Assembly (NCBI GenBank): GCA_043228905.1
Contig: JBHGNT010000020.1
Span: forward strand, 1,860,001 to 1,924,000
Direction of reading: 5' to 3'
Length of the DNA stretch: 64,000 bases
From: Azolla caroliniana
Lineage: Eukaryota > Polypodiophyta
The stretch's first letter is position 1, and each line of letters opens with the position of its first letter. The notes beneath the pieces are model-generated. The model was not told the origin of the DNA. It was given only the letters and a program-made list of their open reading frames with translations, and ran no database searches. This document shows, piece by piece, positions 1 through 11,110 of this stretch. The position numbers were made by a program, and so were the translations under genes.

Positions 1-1
1 A

Positions 2-909
2 CGGGCGTTACCATCCGATGAAGACCTCCGGTTTCGGCAAGCAATACAGTGCACAACCTGCTTGAATGCCGGACACTCGGCTCTAGAATGCACTATGAGG
101 ACGCGATGTGTAATCTGTCAATCCAAGAGCCATATGACGGATAGGTGTGAGTATAATCTGTTGAACCGGCAAGCACCGCTCGTCCGACAAATTGAGCCAT
201 GCAGCAGCCGGGATGAAGAAGACGAACGCTGGCGGCGAATGGACCGCGACCGACCGGCACAGGATGTCCGGTATGGCGATAGACGGGAGAATGATGTCTG
301 GTACGGTGATCGGCGGGATAACTATGACCGGCATGATCGATACCGGGATTACAATAGACGATACGAACATTACGATTGGGAGCACTCCCCCAGGTATCGT
401 CAGCAATGGGAGGAATACGGCAGATATAACGGGCAACACCGTCAAGAGTATCGCAATAAGAAGAGCTATAACAAAAAACGGCATTTTAAAAAAGGCGGCT
501 ACCCCCGGGATTCGGAACAAGAAGCTCCAAGCAGCGAACCGGTCCAAAACCCCGCGCGTACCGCAGGACCTGCCCCGGGTACAACAGACAATGCCGAATC
601 TAGCAATACCCGGAAAGCCTACTGCTACTACTGCCGACAGGAAGGCCATACAGTAACCAATGCCCGGTGAAGAGCTATGAAAAACGACCGGCAGTAAATA
701 TGGTAGTCCCTGAGGTGGCAGATCTACAGCAAGTGACCACAAGGTCGAAGGGCATGGCCAAGGAATGGGAGACGCAGGAGACCATCCGGAAACAAGCAAC
801 GGAATGGGTAAAGAAAGCAAATGAACAGAATGTCACAGACTTACAATGGCAAAAGGAGAACACCGCAGGGCTTGCCAGCGGTAGTCACTCCGAGAACGAG
901 ACATGGTAG
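2..909 (+). pseudogene. gag (nucleocapsid part) of gypsy A, 5' partial, frameshifted
   Basis: The frame is open from base 2. It holds CX2CX4HX4C zinc knuckles: CTTCLNAGHSALEC at about 50-91 and CVICQSKSHMTDRC at about 107-148. An Arg/Tyr/Asp-rich charged stretch with RYGDRRE-like repeats follows. A third knuckle begins CYYCRQEGH near 629, but the frame shifts before its last Cys, and the frame used by 667-909 supplies the Cys. Nucleocapsid knuckles bind genomic RNA during particle assembly. Three knuckles are more than the usual one or two in plant gypsy Gag. The capsid part lies upstream of the window. Confidence 0.85.
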
Positions 910-912
910 GCG

Positions 913-1416
913 TTGCAAGAATGCCAGATTATGTTGCCACTAGGAAGACTCCTACAACTCGTGCCAAGATTCACGGAAGGACTGAAGACGGCCATGACGG
1001 CAGGAGAACCATCACCGACACCGATACTCTTCTCGAATCCAGAGGAGGGACCAACGGTGGTGGACACCAGCAGTCCGGTAATCACTTCCATTGTAAAAGG
1101 GAAAGAACTCCCCAACACAGTTATAGACGGAGGCTTTGGGGTGAATGTAATAAGCCTCCGGACGTGTGATGCCCTAGAAATCCACGAGTGGGAGCCGTGT
1201 CCGTTCTAGTTGCAGATGGCCGATACAAGCTCAGTGCGGCCGACAGGATTAATACGGAAATTAGAAGTCACCGTCGGCGGTCATACATTTCACATCTCGG
1301 CCGTAGTGCTACAATTACAGGCACAAGGCGCATACCCGCTATTGCTGGGGCGGCCATGGTTGAAAACGGCACATATCAAACAGAATTGGAGGAAAAATAT
1401 AATTACCTTCCGGTGA
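913..1416 (+). pseudogene. aspartic protease of gypsy A, interrupted by one stop
   Basis: This is the retropepsin-like protease that processes the polyprotein. The active-site region reads VIDGGFGVNVIS near 1122-1157, a variant of the DGGSGVN form found in some plant gypsy proteases rather than DSGA. One TAG at 1207-1209 splits the same frame. Beyond it come VGGHTFHISAVV and YPLLLGRPWLKTAHIKQNW, the conserved flap and the C-terminal LLGRPWL block. The frame ends at 1416 and RT begins in frame at 1480. It is a degraded protease domain of a single Pol. Confidence 0.85.
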
Positions 1417-1479
1417 GGAAAAGCCAAGGTACGGGTACCAACACAGCCAAGGACGAGCACTGGCAAGGAATGTACACCG

Positions 1480-3129
1480 TTGTATGCGGAATGCGTCAAC
1501 ATGCTAGAAGGGTTAGCTGACGAAGAAGAAGCTCAGTACCTGCAGGAAAACCCGAAGATCATACCCCTCTTCGAAATTGACATTGCCGAACTAGTAGCAC
1601 CATACTTACCGCAACCGGAAGAGGCTGAAGCAGAACCAGATAAAGACGCAATCCGGGAGTTACGGCAAGCGCAGGAAGCGTTGGAACGGGAAATGGCCGT
1701 TTCACAGTGCGTAAAAGCGTCGCAACTGGAAGAGGTGAACCAAGGGACCACGGACGAAGCAAAACCTGTGCACATCGCCAAGGAGATGAAGTCCGAAGAC
1801 AAAACGGTGATGATCACACTTCTCACAGAATTTCGCGATGTGTTCGCCTGGTCATACGAAGACATGCGAGGACTCGACCCTCAGTTATACCAGCATCAGG
1901 TTCACTTGAGCAAGGACGCAAAACCAGTGGCACAAAAAAGGTACCGAATGAATCCCAATTATGCCGCCAAAGTCAAGGAGGAAATCGACAAACTGCTAAG
2001 AGTTGGCTTTATCCGTCCGGTAAAGAAAGCGACATGGCTGAGCCCGATCATAGTCGTACCGAAGAAGAACGGAAAAATTCGAGTTTGTGTGGACTACCGG
2101 AAACTCAATGCGGCTACGGTAACGGATGCGTTTCCACTTCCGTTCACAGATGGAGTGTTGGATGTCGTCGCCGGCCATGAGGTCTATAGCTTCCTAGACG
2201 GATTCAGCGGGTATAATCAAATCCGGATGCACCCCGATGACCAAGAGAAAACGGCTTTCGTCACCGAATGGGGGGTGTTTGTGGCCGTGGTGATGATGTT
2301 TGGACTCAAAATGGCATCGGCAACATTTCAACGAATCATCATGGAAATCTTTGGTGAATATATTCCGGCTTTTATGCAGGTTTTCCTTGACGATTTCGCC
2401 GTCTATAGCCGGGAGGAGGACCATTTTCAGCACCTTCGCCTTTGTCTTGAAAAGTGTAGAGCGTACCGGCTAAGCTTGAATCCGGCAAAGTGTGTATTTG
2501 GCGTATCCAGTGGAACTCTATTAGGACATATTGTGAGCCAGGAAGGTATTGCAGTTGACCCGGACAAAGTGAAAGCCATATTAGAAGCACCGGCGCCGGC
2601 AACGGCAAAGGCATTAAGCCGGTTCTTAGGCCAGATCCGATGGCACAACCGGATGCTCTGATACTTGGCCGACCTGGCTACACCGTTGAATGCCGCCGTA
2701 CATCGGACACCATTCTAGTGGACCAACACCGAGGATAGGGCGTATAGGGCCCTCAAGGTACTATTGTCGCAGGCACCAGTAGTGCAACCTCCGGATTGGA
2801 GTAAAGAATTTCACGTGTTCGTGGACGCCTCCGACATCGCAATCGGAAGCGTACTTATGAAGCTTACGGAGCCAAAATGGTACCGGCCAGTGTACTATGC
2901 CAGCCGAAAGCTATCCCAAGCAGAACGAAACTACTCTACCACGGAACGGGAAGCTCTAGGGATGATCTACAGTGTGACAAAGTTTCGGCATTATTTATTG
3001 GGAAGGAAGTTTTCCTTCCATGTAGATCATTCGACACTCCTTTACCTGGTGTCCAAAGCGTCACTCACCGACAAATTGGCCCGATGGACCTTACTGTTAC
3101 AGGAGTTCGAGTTTGAAATATTCCACTGA
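1480..3129 (+). pseudogene. reverse transcriptase and RNase H of gypsy A
   Basis: RT occupies 1480-2661. Visible landmarks are the acidic linker, YRMNPNYAAKVKEEIDKLL, PKKNGKIRVCVDYRKLN, FPLPFTD, SFLDGFSGYNQIRMHPDDQ, the catalytic FLDDFAVYS near 2389 (a YxDD variant common in plant gypsy), and LGHIVSQEGIAVDPDKV. The frame continues through a TGA at 2659-2661 and a TAG near 2716 into RNase H at 2764-3129. RNase H shows FVDASDIAIGS, NYSTTEREALGMIY and FHVDHSTLLYL, with catalytic Asp, Glu and Asp present. The stops look like CGA to TGA and CAG to TAG changes, the usual decay of methylated DNA. Confidence 0.93.
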
Positions 3130-3147
3130 CCCGGTATACAGCATGCC

Positions 3148-4669
3148 GTGGCGGATTACTTAAGCCTATTAGAGTCCGGAGAGACGGGTGACGGAGTAGC
3201 GGATGAGTTTCCGGATGCGGAGCTGTTTCGAGTCACTACGGAGACGGAAGCAGATGAGATGGTGGCACAGGAAGACAAATGGCTCACAAATATGCACCAG
3301 TTTCTGAGCACAGGACTGCCTCCGGAAGAGATGAACCGGGACGAACGGAAATGCCTGGCGGTGCAAAGCCGACATTTCTGCTTACTGCAAGACACACTGT
3401 ACCACAAGGGCGCAGATGGCATATGGAGACGGGCGGTGCGCAACAATGAAAAGGAACTGATACTGAGGGAAACCCACTGCAGAGTTGCCGGAGGTCACTA
3501 TGCCGGAGATGCGATGGCCAGGAAAATATGGCAAAGTGGCCTATGGTGGCCAACGACATTAAGAGATGTTGTACGGTACGCAAAAGAATGTGACCTATGC
3601 CAGCGAATGGGCCAGCCAACGGAGCAGGCTCGTATGCCACACTAGCCGGTACTACCACTCGAGCCATTCCAGAAGTGGGGGCTGGACTTTGTGGGACCGT
3701 TCAAGCCACCGGCAATGAGAATGGGTAATCGATACGTCATCGTCGTGACGGATTACTGCACGAAATGGGTGGAGGCCAAAGCATTAAGGGACAACACCGC
3801 GGCGTCAACGGCAAAGTTTCTATATGAGTACATCTGGTGCCATTACGGATGCCCAATTGAATTAATAAGCGACCAAGGGGGGGCACTTTCTCGGCCAAGT
3901 AGTGGAAAGCCTGACGACATTCTATGCCGTTGTCCACAAACGGAGCACACCTTACTATCCACAGGCGAACGGTTTAGCGGAATCAATGAATAAGACGCTC
4001 CAGAATATCCTCCGGAAGATCGTCAACGAAAACCGAACGGATTGGGACATAAAGCTACATAGCTCGCTTTGGGCATACCGGACGACATACAAAACGAGCA
4101 TCCGAACAACACCGTTCTGGTTAGCGTTCGGACTAGAGGCGGTAATGCCGGTGGAATTCCAAGTACCCAGCTTACGGATCCAGCTACGGGAACGGCTGAA
4201 CGAGAAGGAGTCAGAGGCAATACGGTTGACATCGCTGTGTGAACTCGAGGAACAACGACTGGCCAGCATCCTGCACTTAGAATTGGAGCAACGGCGACGG
4301 AAAGCATTTGTCGACTGGCACAGGAAAGGAAACGAAAAAATGTTCGCAATCGGCAAACCGGTGTTAGTATTTCAGACCCGGATGGGCAAGATGCCGGGTA
4401 AACTATGGTTTAGATGGACCAGACCGTATTGGCTAACACGGGAGTATAATGGGTCCTACTAGTTAGGGACACTGGCCGGCGAAGTGCTAGGCAAATGGGT
4501 CAACGGATTCCGATTGAAGCCATATACAGGACCGATGCCTAAGAACCCATTTGAGCAAAGGACCGACACCAGTGAGGGAAACGACAACCACCAAGACGGC
4601 AGAGACGGCGAGCCGGTAACTGGGGAAAGTGAGGCCGGTAAGGGTCCGAGAGGACCAACGGACAAGTAA
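3148..4669 (+). pseudogene. integrase of gypsy A, with frameshift and stops
   Basis: The frame carries on from RNase H after a TGA in the conserved HRPG segment. The zinc-binding HHCC domain spans about 3450-3620 (H, GGHY, CDLCQRMG). A TAG at 3643-3645 precedes the catalytic core. WGLDFVGPF carries the first Asp and ISDQGG the second; a frameshift follows at about 3888. The third acidic residue is in GLAESMNKT near 3970. The C-terminal part has TTPFWLAFGLEAVMPVE, then a TAG at about 4460 and the tail GEVLGKWVNGFRLKPY. This domain joins element DNA to the chromosome. The copy is dead. Confidence 0.9.
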
Positions 4670-5073
4670 CGTCACACTAAATTAAATTATTAAAAATAAA
4701 ATAAAATAAAATAGAAAAGAAAAGAAAAGAAAAGAAAAAAAACAATCATGCAAAAGCGAGGAATGAATGGATGAAAGAGCGAGGAGCGAAAAGGTACGTA
4801 GTGGGCATTTAAAGCGCCACCACAGGACATAATGCTATTTTAGTACACGACATGCACACACTCGAAAAAGGCGCCAGAATGCACAGACAAAAACCACTGC
4901 GCGTAGAGACCCTTTACTTTCGCGAACCCAGGAGCACAGAAGCACCAAGACGCTGCAAGATCATCAGACGAGAACCTGCGCACAGAGAACCCCCGCCTTC
5001 TGAACTCTCTCTCTCTCAACCTCACTCTCATCACCATCCAACCTCGCCACCGCAATCTGACCTCGACACAGAA
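4670..5073 (+). promoter_or_regulatory. conserved spacer and leader between pol and the extra ORF, promoter-like
   Basis: After the integrase stop comes an A-rich stretch (4680-4742, AAAATAAAATAAAATAG then AAAAG repeats). A block follows with AATCATGCAAAAGCGAGG, the TATA-like CATTTAAAGCGCC near 4806, and TATTTTAGTACACGACATGC about 25 nt further on. A pyrimidine-rich leader (TCTCTCTCTCAACC) then precedes the M(D/E)P start codon at 5074. Most of this block is recognisable in reverse at 45757-46043 upstream of the same ORF in element B. Conservation outside coding sequence, a TATA-like box and a plant-like 5' UTR suggest separate transcription of the extra ORF. That is inference only. Confidence 0.5.
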
Positions 5074-7746
5074 ATGGACCCGCAAACGCTATCGGAAGCC
5101 GCCAAGACATGGCTAAAGCAACATGGGCTCGAGGGCTTCTTGATGATGATGGAAGTACCGCCACACAAAGAAGCCGACAAAGTGATAAAAGAAATCGACA
5201 CAGAGGTCATAACGGCAGAGGCGATTCGAGCGTTAACAGGCCTTCCGGAGGGAGGCATACTCACGATCGACAATCCAACCCCGGAGCAACTCATTAGGTA
5301 TTTTGGTGAGTACTCTCTAGCCAGCAAGGGCTACCGGACACAGGGCGGCGGAGATATGTTGTTCCGCGAGATTGCTCGTGTGCTCCACGAATACGGCCAC
5401 GTGTACCCTAGACCCCCTGTCATGCCACAGAACCGGGCAGGGATGATCATCGCCACCTATGAAGGGGTCAAGGTGGATTGGCCGGTATTGATCGCAGACG
5501 GGTTGTGTGTGGCGATCAAGATCGTCAGAGGCAAAGACGGCAAAGAAGGCCGAGACGGACGGAGGATATGGCACGCCGTAACGCAGTGGCTCACCTTGCT
5601 TGTGCCACCCGTCCAGTCCGTCCTGCCCAAGAAGCGAGGAAGAGTGGCGGACGACACCCCAAAGACGGCTTCCAAACGACAACAGTTGTTGGCCTCTAAG
5701 GCCAGTAAGGGAAAGGCGGCGGATGCAGAACATGCGGCAGCCGAAAGCGCCCAACAGAGGCGCAGGAGGAACCACCGGCACGGCCCGTAAAGGTTACACT
5801 CCGCGGACCGGTGAATAGAGAAGCGGACCCCTTGGCGGCAAAACTCAATGCCGGGACTCAGGAAGAGGAAATAGAGTAGGAACCTACGGAGCACCTCCAG
5901 CGACGGTCGTCGGCAAGGACCGTTGAGGCAGTCGGGAAATGTTCGGACCCTCAGACGGAGGGAACACCGACTCCCCATACTAAGACTCCAACGCCAAGGA
6001 AGGAATCAGAACCGGAATCAGAAGCCCCGGCACCACCGGCAACACCAGCAAGTCCCATCCCACTAGAGCCGGAAAGGTCAATGCAACCTCCCTCGGCCAG
6101 CCAAGAAGAAGCACAAGGGGAACCAGGACAACAGGGTGGTCCACGGGCATAAACGGAACTGCAACTCGCCGCAACCAGGCGGGACCACCCCTCTACAAGT
6201 GAGCCCATCTGTCAAACCTCCGTGCAAGCACAACAAGGCACCGGTAGCCTGTGGCTCTGGTGGATAGGCGAACATATAGCCGGAGCAGTGGGGTATATTG
6301 AGGCGGAAGAAAGAGCGCAAAGCGAACGGTTGCTTGTCACAACCGAACAACTAGAGACGGCCCAGTCCAGAATCCGATGCCTTGAAAAAGACTTGGATCA
6401 GGTCACGACAGAGATGGCCAAAATGGCCTTAACGGCAACACAGATCCAATCACTGGTGACTCCGGTAAGTGTATAGAATAAAGAAACGGATCGACCTGTA
6501 CATACCAATAAGACCCCGGCAACGGAAACCGTTCCGACGAGAGATGCGGCGCAAGCCCAGGAGCTTGCGGAATTGAGAGATGAACTTGCCGCACAAGAAG
6601 CGCTAAGGAGCCGTGAACGAGAATTGAAGATAGCGGCCGAAGCCGAATTAAAGAAGACTGCTGAGAACCTCCGTCGGGCAGAGGAGAGCCTCCGGAAAGG
6701 CCATCAAGCGTACGACCGGCTAAAGGAGGAGAAAGACAAAGTGCTGCAGGAAAAGGACAAGCTACGGAAAACGGCGGAAACAGAGATTGAACGGCTAAAG
6801 GAAGAGCTCCGCCAGCAGAAGGACCGCGAGGACCGGGCCCGTCGACAGATCAATGCACGACTCAAGCAAAAGACAGATGATTTTGAGCACCTGCACCGGG
6901 ACTACAAACGGCTAGAAACGGAGCATAAGGAATGGATGGCCGAGCTCCAGCAGGAAGTTGATCGGGCCGCGATGGCGATCGCCGACGAACGTGCGGAAAA
7001 TACAAGACACTTGGACGAGGCGGAGAAGGTCCGGATGGAGCTCCAGAGGCAGCAACAGGAAGAAAAAGAGAGAGCGTCAACAATATTGCAGAAATTACAA
7101 AGTACATATCAAAGGCAATTGACGCATTACAAGGCGCAGGCGGAAGACAATGTCAAAATCATCAAGCAACTGAAGGAGGAACGGCAAGCGGTGGAAACCA
7201 AATCACAATTGGGAACGAGCCGGATTCAGTCCATCCTCAGGGCATGGCTGAATCAGACAAAACACTTGATTGATGAAAGCTCCGTAAAATGGTGGACAAA
7301 GTGGGCACAAAACGCGACGGAACTCCAGTTGCTACGGGTAGATGTGGCAAACCGGCGGAAGGAAGGAGATGATTGTTATACGTTGACTTCCGAGGACTTC
7401 ACCGCCATACGGGACGAGCTGGCCGACGACTTCCAAGTCCTGGCGGATGAACAGCTGGCGTAGGTCAGGCAACTCGTAGCTCAGCTAGACGATGATAGGC
7501 TGGACGCTCAAATCCAGTTTGAAAGCTACGAGCGGTCCCGGGTTTGGGAAGAAAAAGCACGGGAAGCGGCAACGGTTAACCTTAGTGATGAGGAACCGTC
7601 GCCGGCTGAGGGCCAGCCCGGAACCAGTCAACCGGAGACCACTACGACGCAGGGAGCAACAATGGAGACGCCGGTGTTAGAGCAACAAACGGAGGAGCAT
7701 CCGCAACAGCCATCAACGGACCCGTCGCAGCAGACATCAACAGAGC

Positions 7747-7781
<35 letters not shown>

Positions 7782-7848
7782 CCAATTCCAGATGAACCAT
7801 TGGAGACTCTCGAACAAAGCATTCTGGATATTTTGGACGAAGAATAGC
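5074..7848 (+). pseudogene. extra ORF (aORF) of gypsy A: conserved domain plus long coiled coil, polyQ tail
   Basis: I recognise no named family. The start at 5074 (MDPQTLSE) is chosen because copy B has MEPMALSE at the same place; the frame is also open upstream to 4852. Residues 1 to about 190 form a conserved domain (HGLEGF, EAIRAL, GGILTIDNP, YFGEYS, VLHEYGHVYPRP, WLTLLVP). A frameshift near 5710-5770 leads to a Pro/Glu-rich linker, then a Lys/Glu/Gln-rich heptad region at 6222-7400, typical of a long coiled coil. A C-terminal block follows (KWWTKWAQNATELQLLR, EDFTAIRDEL), then (CAA)n polyglutamine at 7747-7783 and the conserved end SILDIL plus acidic residues. Stops lie near 6150, 6474 and 7461. 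I see no membrane segment, so an env-type role is not supported. Confidence 0.72.
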
Positions 7849-7901
7849 AAGGGTCGGTTGTGGATTCGACATACAAGGTACTTTCCCACGGGCGTGCCAT
7901 G

Positions 7902-8336
7902 TGTTACCGGCCGGCAAAGGAGTCCAAAGTGGGAAACGAAGGGTTATTTAAGTAGTAGGAATGTGGTTGTAATTAAGCTATGAGTGTGGACGGACGAACT
8001 GGAATCGGTATGCCGTTCCGGATCTGGACTGATCCCGAACAGGTGCGGATGGCACCGTTTTGTAATACAGACCGGAAACCTATTTAAAGGCCCGGATACA
8101 ATGTAATCAATAGCGGTTAATTAATAAAAGCCTAGCGTTGTTATCTCTCTGTGTTAATTGCCGTTCTGTCTTAATTGTTATATCTTACGCGTGTGATTAT
8201 GAAAGACGATCATGCTAAGTAACTTAATTAAGTCGGATTAAGCTTTGAGTCTAATCCGGTTGCCGTAACACCCTTTGGTGAAGTGTCTTCCGTAGACACC
8301 CTGTGTTAGGCCATTGTCCGGCCCTAAGAGTTAACA
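7902..8336 (+). repeat. 3' LTR of gypsy A
   Basis: The LTR runs from TGTTACCGG to GAGTTAACA, with short inverted ends TGTTA/TAACA. It starts 53 nt after the aORF stop, preceded by CTTTCCCACGGGCGTGCCAT where the polypurine-tract region should be. A TATA-like CTATTTAAAGG lies near 8088, with TAATTAATAAAAGCC downstream. The reverse complement of 37400-37862 aligns along its whole length, sharing TTACGCGTGTG and ACCCTTTGGTGAAGTGT, which confirms the boundaries. Confidence 0.88.
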
Positions 8337-8608
8337 TGTGCCAAAGTGATCACACTCTAACTAGAGATATATGTAGATGTTAGGTGAGAAAACCATAGTG
8401 CTTCCTTCATTCTACTATCATTATTATCGTGCACTCGTAGAGTCTCAAACTCCTATTCACGTCATCATCTCTAGGTATGTGACACTTAGCATATGTCTTC
8501 CTCTGAATTCAACTTTTATCTCCTAATCAAAGTCATATGTCATGGTGGGATTGAGCAAGATTGTTGTTCACCTGTTTGTTTGAAAAATGGGTGACAATGG
8601 TTGTCAAG
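8337..8608. other. spacer between gypsy A and element T
   Basis: No gene or known repeat is visible. The stretch is AT-rich and without long ORFs. Positions 8356-8374 are the exact reverse complement of 11701-11719 on the other side of element T. Confidence 0.4.
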
Positions 8609-9151
8609 TGTTACCCCGTACGAGATGTACGGAGAGTCAAGTGTGATGAGCGAGGGTCGAATGTTATCATAATGTTGTTGTGTATGTGTAGGGGGCATAA
8701 ATGTAATTGTGAGTCGATACGTATGTGAACACATGCACACGTGTGTGCATGTGGATGGATACGAGGAGGTATGAGTGAGTGTCCAGTATGAATGCTCTAG
8801 GGGGCTTACACCCCTTTGTATCTACCCCCTCTTGTACTATTTAACCCCTTATGGGGAATGAATGAAATATGAATGAACATTTCTCTCTATCTCTCTTTTC
8901 ATCTCTCTCTCTCTCTCTCTCTTGTCATCTCTCTTCCTATCTCTCTCCCTCAACGTTGAACCCCCTTGGGAGGGGGGTGGAGCCATTCTAGGCACCACCC
9001 CCCACCCCACAATGCTTCTCAACGATTCTCAACATCTTCATGCCAATCTCTCTTACCATCATACTCTCCATTATCTTCGCTATTACGCCATGTCTATCTT
9101 TGTCATTGATAATCATCATCGTCCTTAACCCTAACCCTAAAACGTACAACA
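8609..9151 (+). repeat. 5' LTR of element T
   Basis: It contains the TATA-like TACTATTTAACCCC near 8837, a (CT)n tract at about 8905-8925, and ends with CCCTAACCCTAAAACG, two plant telomere-like units. It is nearly identical to 11111-11650; the clearest difference is six bases (ACACCC) missing from the 3' copy near 11310. Confidence 0.9.
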
Positions 9152-11110
9152 CCTTTTGGCGACCACAATGGGATCCCCCTTTGGAGACGGAGTCGAAGAA
9201 TGATACGCGACAATGTGAGGCATAGTGATGATGATATGTAAGAGATGTCCGGATAATGATGGCGATATGCAGCAAAAGGCGGAAGAAATCAGAAATGGAA
9301 GATTGACAAGATTGACTGCTGCACAATTCTACAATGAATTAATCTCTATATGTGAATGTTTTGTGTGGTCTGTTTTTGCCCTAAATGTCCGAGAAATGTT
9401 GGCCAAGATGTACAAAAACAGTGTCAATGCATGAGAGGAAGTTGCAAAACAAGTTGCAAAACGATGGCGTAACATGAGTGTGTGAGAATGGAAATGACAA
9501 TGTGCAAATGTGCGGTTAGCAGCAACGTGCGCGTGTTCCAAGGAGACTGTGGAGGAAGACGCAATGTGTGGAGCGTGGGCCAGCAAGATGTGCGGGACCG
9601 GAATGGGACGTGTTCACAGTTTCCAGTTTCCAGAGAAGCAACGCGGAAAAAGTCGGAACCAGAACAAGAGTTGGTTGGCACCAAAGCGACCGGAGGGTCG
9701 GACAAGGTCAGGGAAGCAGACAGGCCGCCAGGATGACGGACGGTGTCAGACGACGACGAAACCGACAGAGATGGTGATGGAGTCCGCAACGGAGGCAGCC
9801 GGAGCAATCGAGAGCCGAGGAGCGGCCAAAGCGGCCGGAATAGCCGACCAGTGGCCGGAGTGGCCAGATCAACCCGATCGGACAAAGACAGCGCCAGCCA
9901 CCGAATGGAGCGGCGGTCGTATAGTGGTAGCGGCAGAGTGGCAGCCGCTGGATAGCGGCTGGATCGATTTCTGAAATGTGCAACGACACATAACGGTCAG
10001 AGTGGCCGAATGGTGCCAAACCGGAGGCGGCCGACACAGCCAACAAACAACGATGGCAATGGCCGGAGCGGCGACCAGACAAAGTCGGACAGTGGTCGGA
10101 GCGGCCAAAATGGCCAGAATGGCCGGGAGATAGCCAGACCAACCAGAATGGTAGAATAGCTGTCGAAGCGAGGTGATGGATGGACAACCAACGACCGAAA
10201 CGACGAGCCGGATAGCCAGAAAGACACGGCTGAACAGTGACAGAAATGAAGATAGAGACGACCGAATAACGTTGGCGCTGGACAATGGCCGCACAAAGAC
10301 GGATGACGCGACAGAGATGTGCAGCCAACTGAAACAAAGAAAACACAGAAAAGAATGAAGGAGAAGAAATCATGGAGCAGCACAAACAGAGAAGAAGAGA
10401 AAGAAAGATAGGAGAAATGGAAGGAGTCATGGAGAGATGGAGAAGCGAGCACGAGAGACAAAGAAAGAAGAAGAAAGGAGATGATATACAAGAAGATGAA
10501 GAAGAAGAAGTGGAAGAAGATGTAGCCATTGATGAACAGAGAAGGAAGAGAAAGAAGAATTCATGGAAGAAGAGAAAGGCATGGACAGACAGACAAGAGT
10601 GGGAGAGGCAAAAAAGTAAATAAAAAAAAAAGGAATGAAGAAAGAAAGAAAAGAGAGGGGAAAAAAGGAGATAGGGGTATCGAATATAATTATAAAAGCC
10701 TTGAGGGTACATAATTTTATAAAAACATAAGGGTACATATACAGTTTTCAAAACCTAAGGGCATTGTCATTCGTTTAGAAAATTTGAGGCTAAAAATACC
10801 TAAAAACTTATCCACCTAAAGAAATTGACGTGATCGACCACGACAACCCACACAAAAATTAAAGGAAGAACACACATACATACAACATATTTTTGATGAC
10901 CCGAATGATTTTACGAAGTTCGTAAGTCGACAGAACGAGAATGTTCGTGTCGCGGAAGATTTGCTGACCGACAAAGATGTTCGAGTCAAGCACTCCGATC
11001 GAGGGAGTCGATCAATGAAAGGACCGATGGAAGTTTCGGTCGAAGAAATATCATCATCAAGGCATGTGGGATCGACGTGCAAGGCACTTTCCCACGGGCG
11101 TGCCATATTG
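9152..11110 (+). other. internal region of element T, no coding capacity recognised
   Basis: There is no RT, integrase, protease or convincing Gag. The left part has short ORFs without known motifs. From 9780 to 10160 there are repeated GGCCGG/CGGCC words (AGCGGCCAAAGCGGCCGG, GTGGCCGGAGTGGCC). From 10340 to 10680 the plus strand is almost all purine (GAAGAAGAAG, AAAGAAAGAAAAGAGAGGGG), which makes low-complexity Ser/Phe ORFs on the other strand that I do not believe. The right end GTGCAAGGCACTTTCCCACG is close to the end of gypsy A just before its 3' LTR. Confidence 0.65.

Larger units (their letters stand above)
1..8336 (+). mobile_element. Ty3/gypsy retrotransposon A, 3' part
   Basis: This is the downstream part of a plant Ty3/gypsy element. 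Its 5' LTR and the start of gag lie before the window. The order gag, protease, RT, RNase H, integrase defines Ty3/gypsy. An extra ORF follows pol, then a 3' LTR of about 435 bp beginning TGTTA and ending TAACA. The reading frame is broken by several stops and frameshifts, so this copy cannot encode a working polyprotein. A relative with the same extra ORF and a similar 3' LTR lies on the minus strand at 37400-46298. The flank after the LTR starts TGTGC, but the matching duplication is out of view. Confidence 0.93.

Noticed and set aside
5074-7848. aORF as an env-like gene
   Set aside because: The position fits, but I see no signal peptide or transmembrane segment in either copy.
8882-8930. 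CT-rich repeats as a possible CRISPR-like array
   Set aside because: Simple-sequence repeats without spacers in a plant LTR; no CRISPR array exists in the window.
9119-9145. CCCTAACCCTAAAA as an interstitial telomere
   Set aside because: Only two units, present at the same place in both T LTRs, so it is part of the LTR.
9225-9434. Possible small Gag ORF at the start of the T internal region
   Set aside because: 69 codons, no knuckle or capsid motif, and no second copy to compare.
9708-10751. 347-codon Ser/Phe-rich minus-strand ORF in element T
   Set aside because: It is the complement of a purine-rich and GGCCGG-rich block, with no known motif; low complexity alone explains it.
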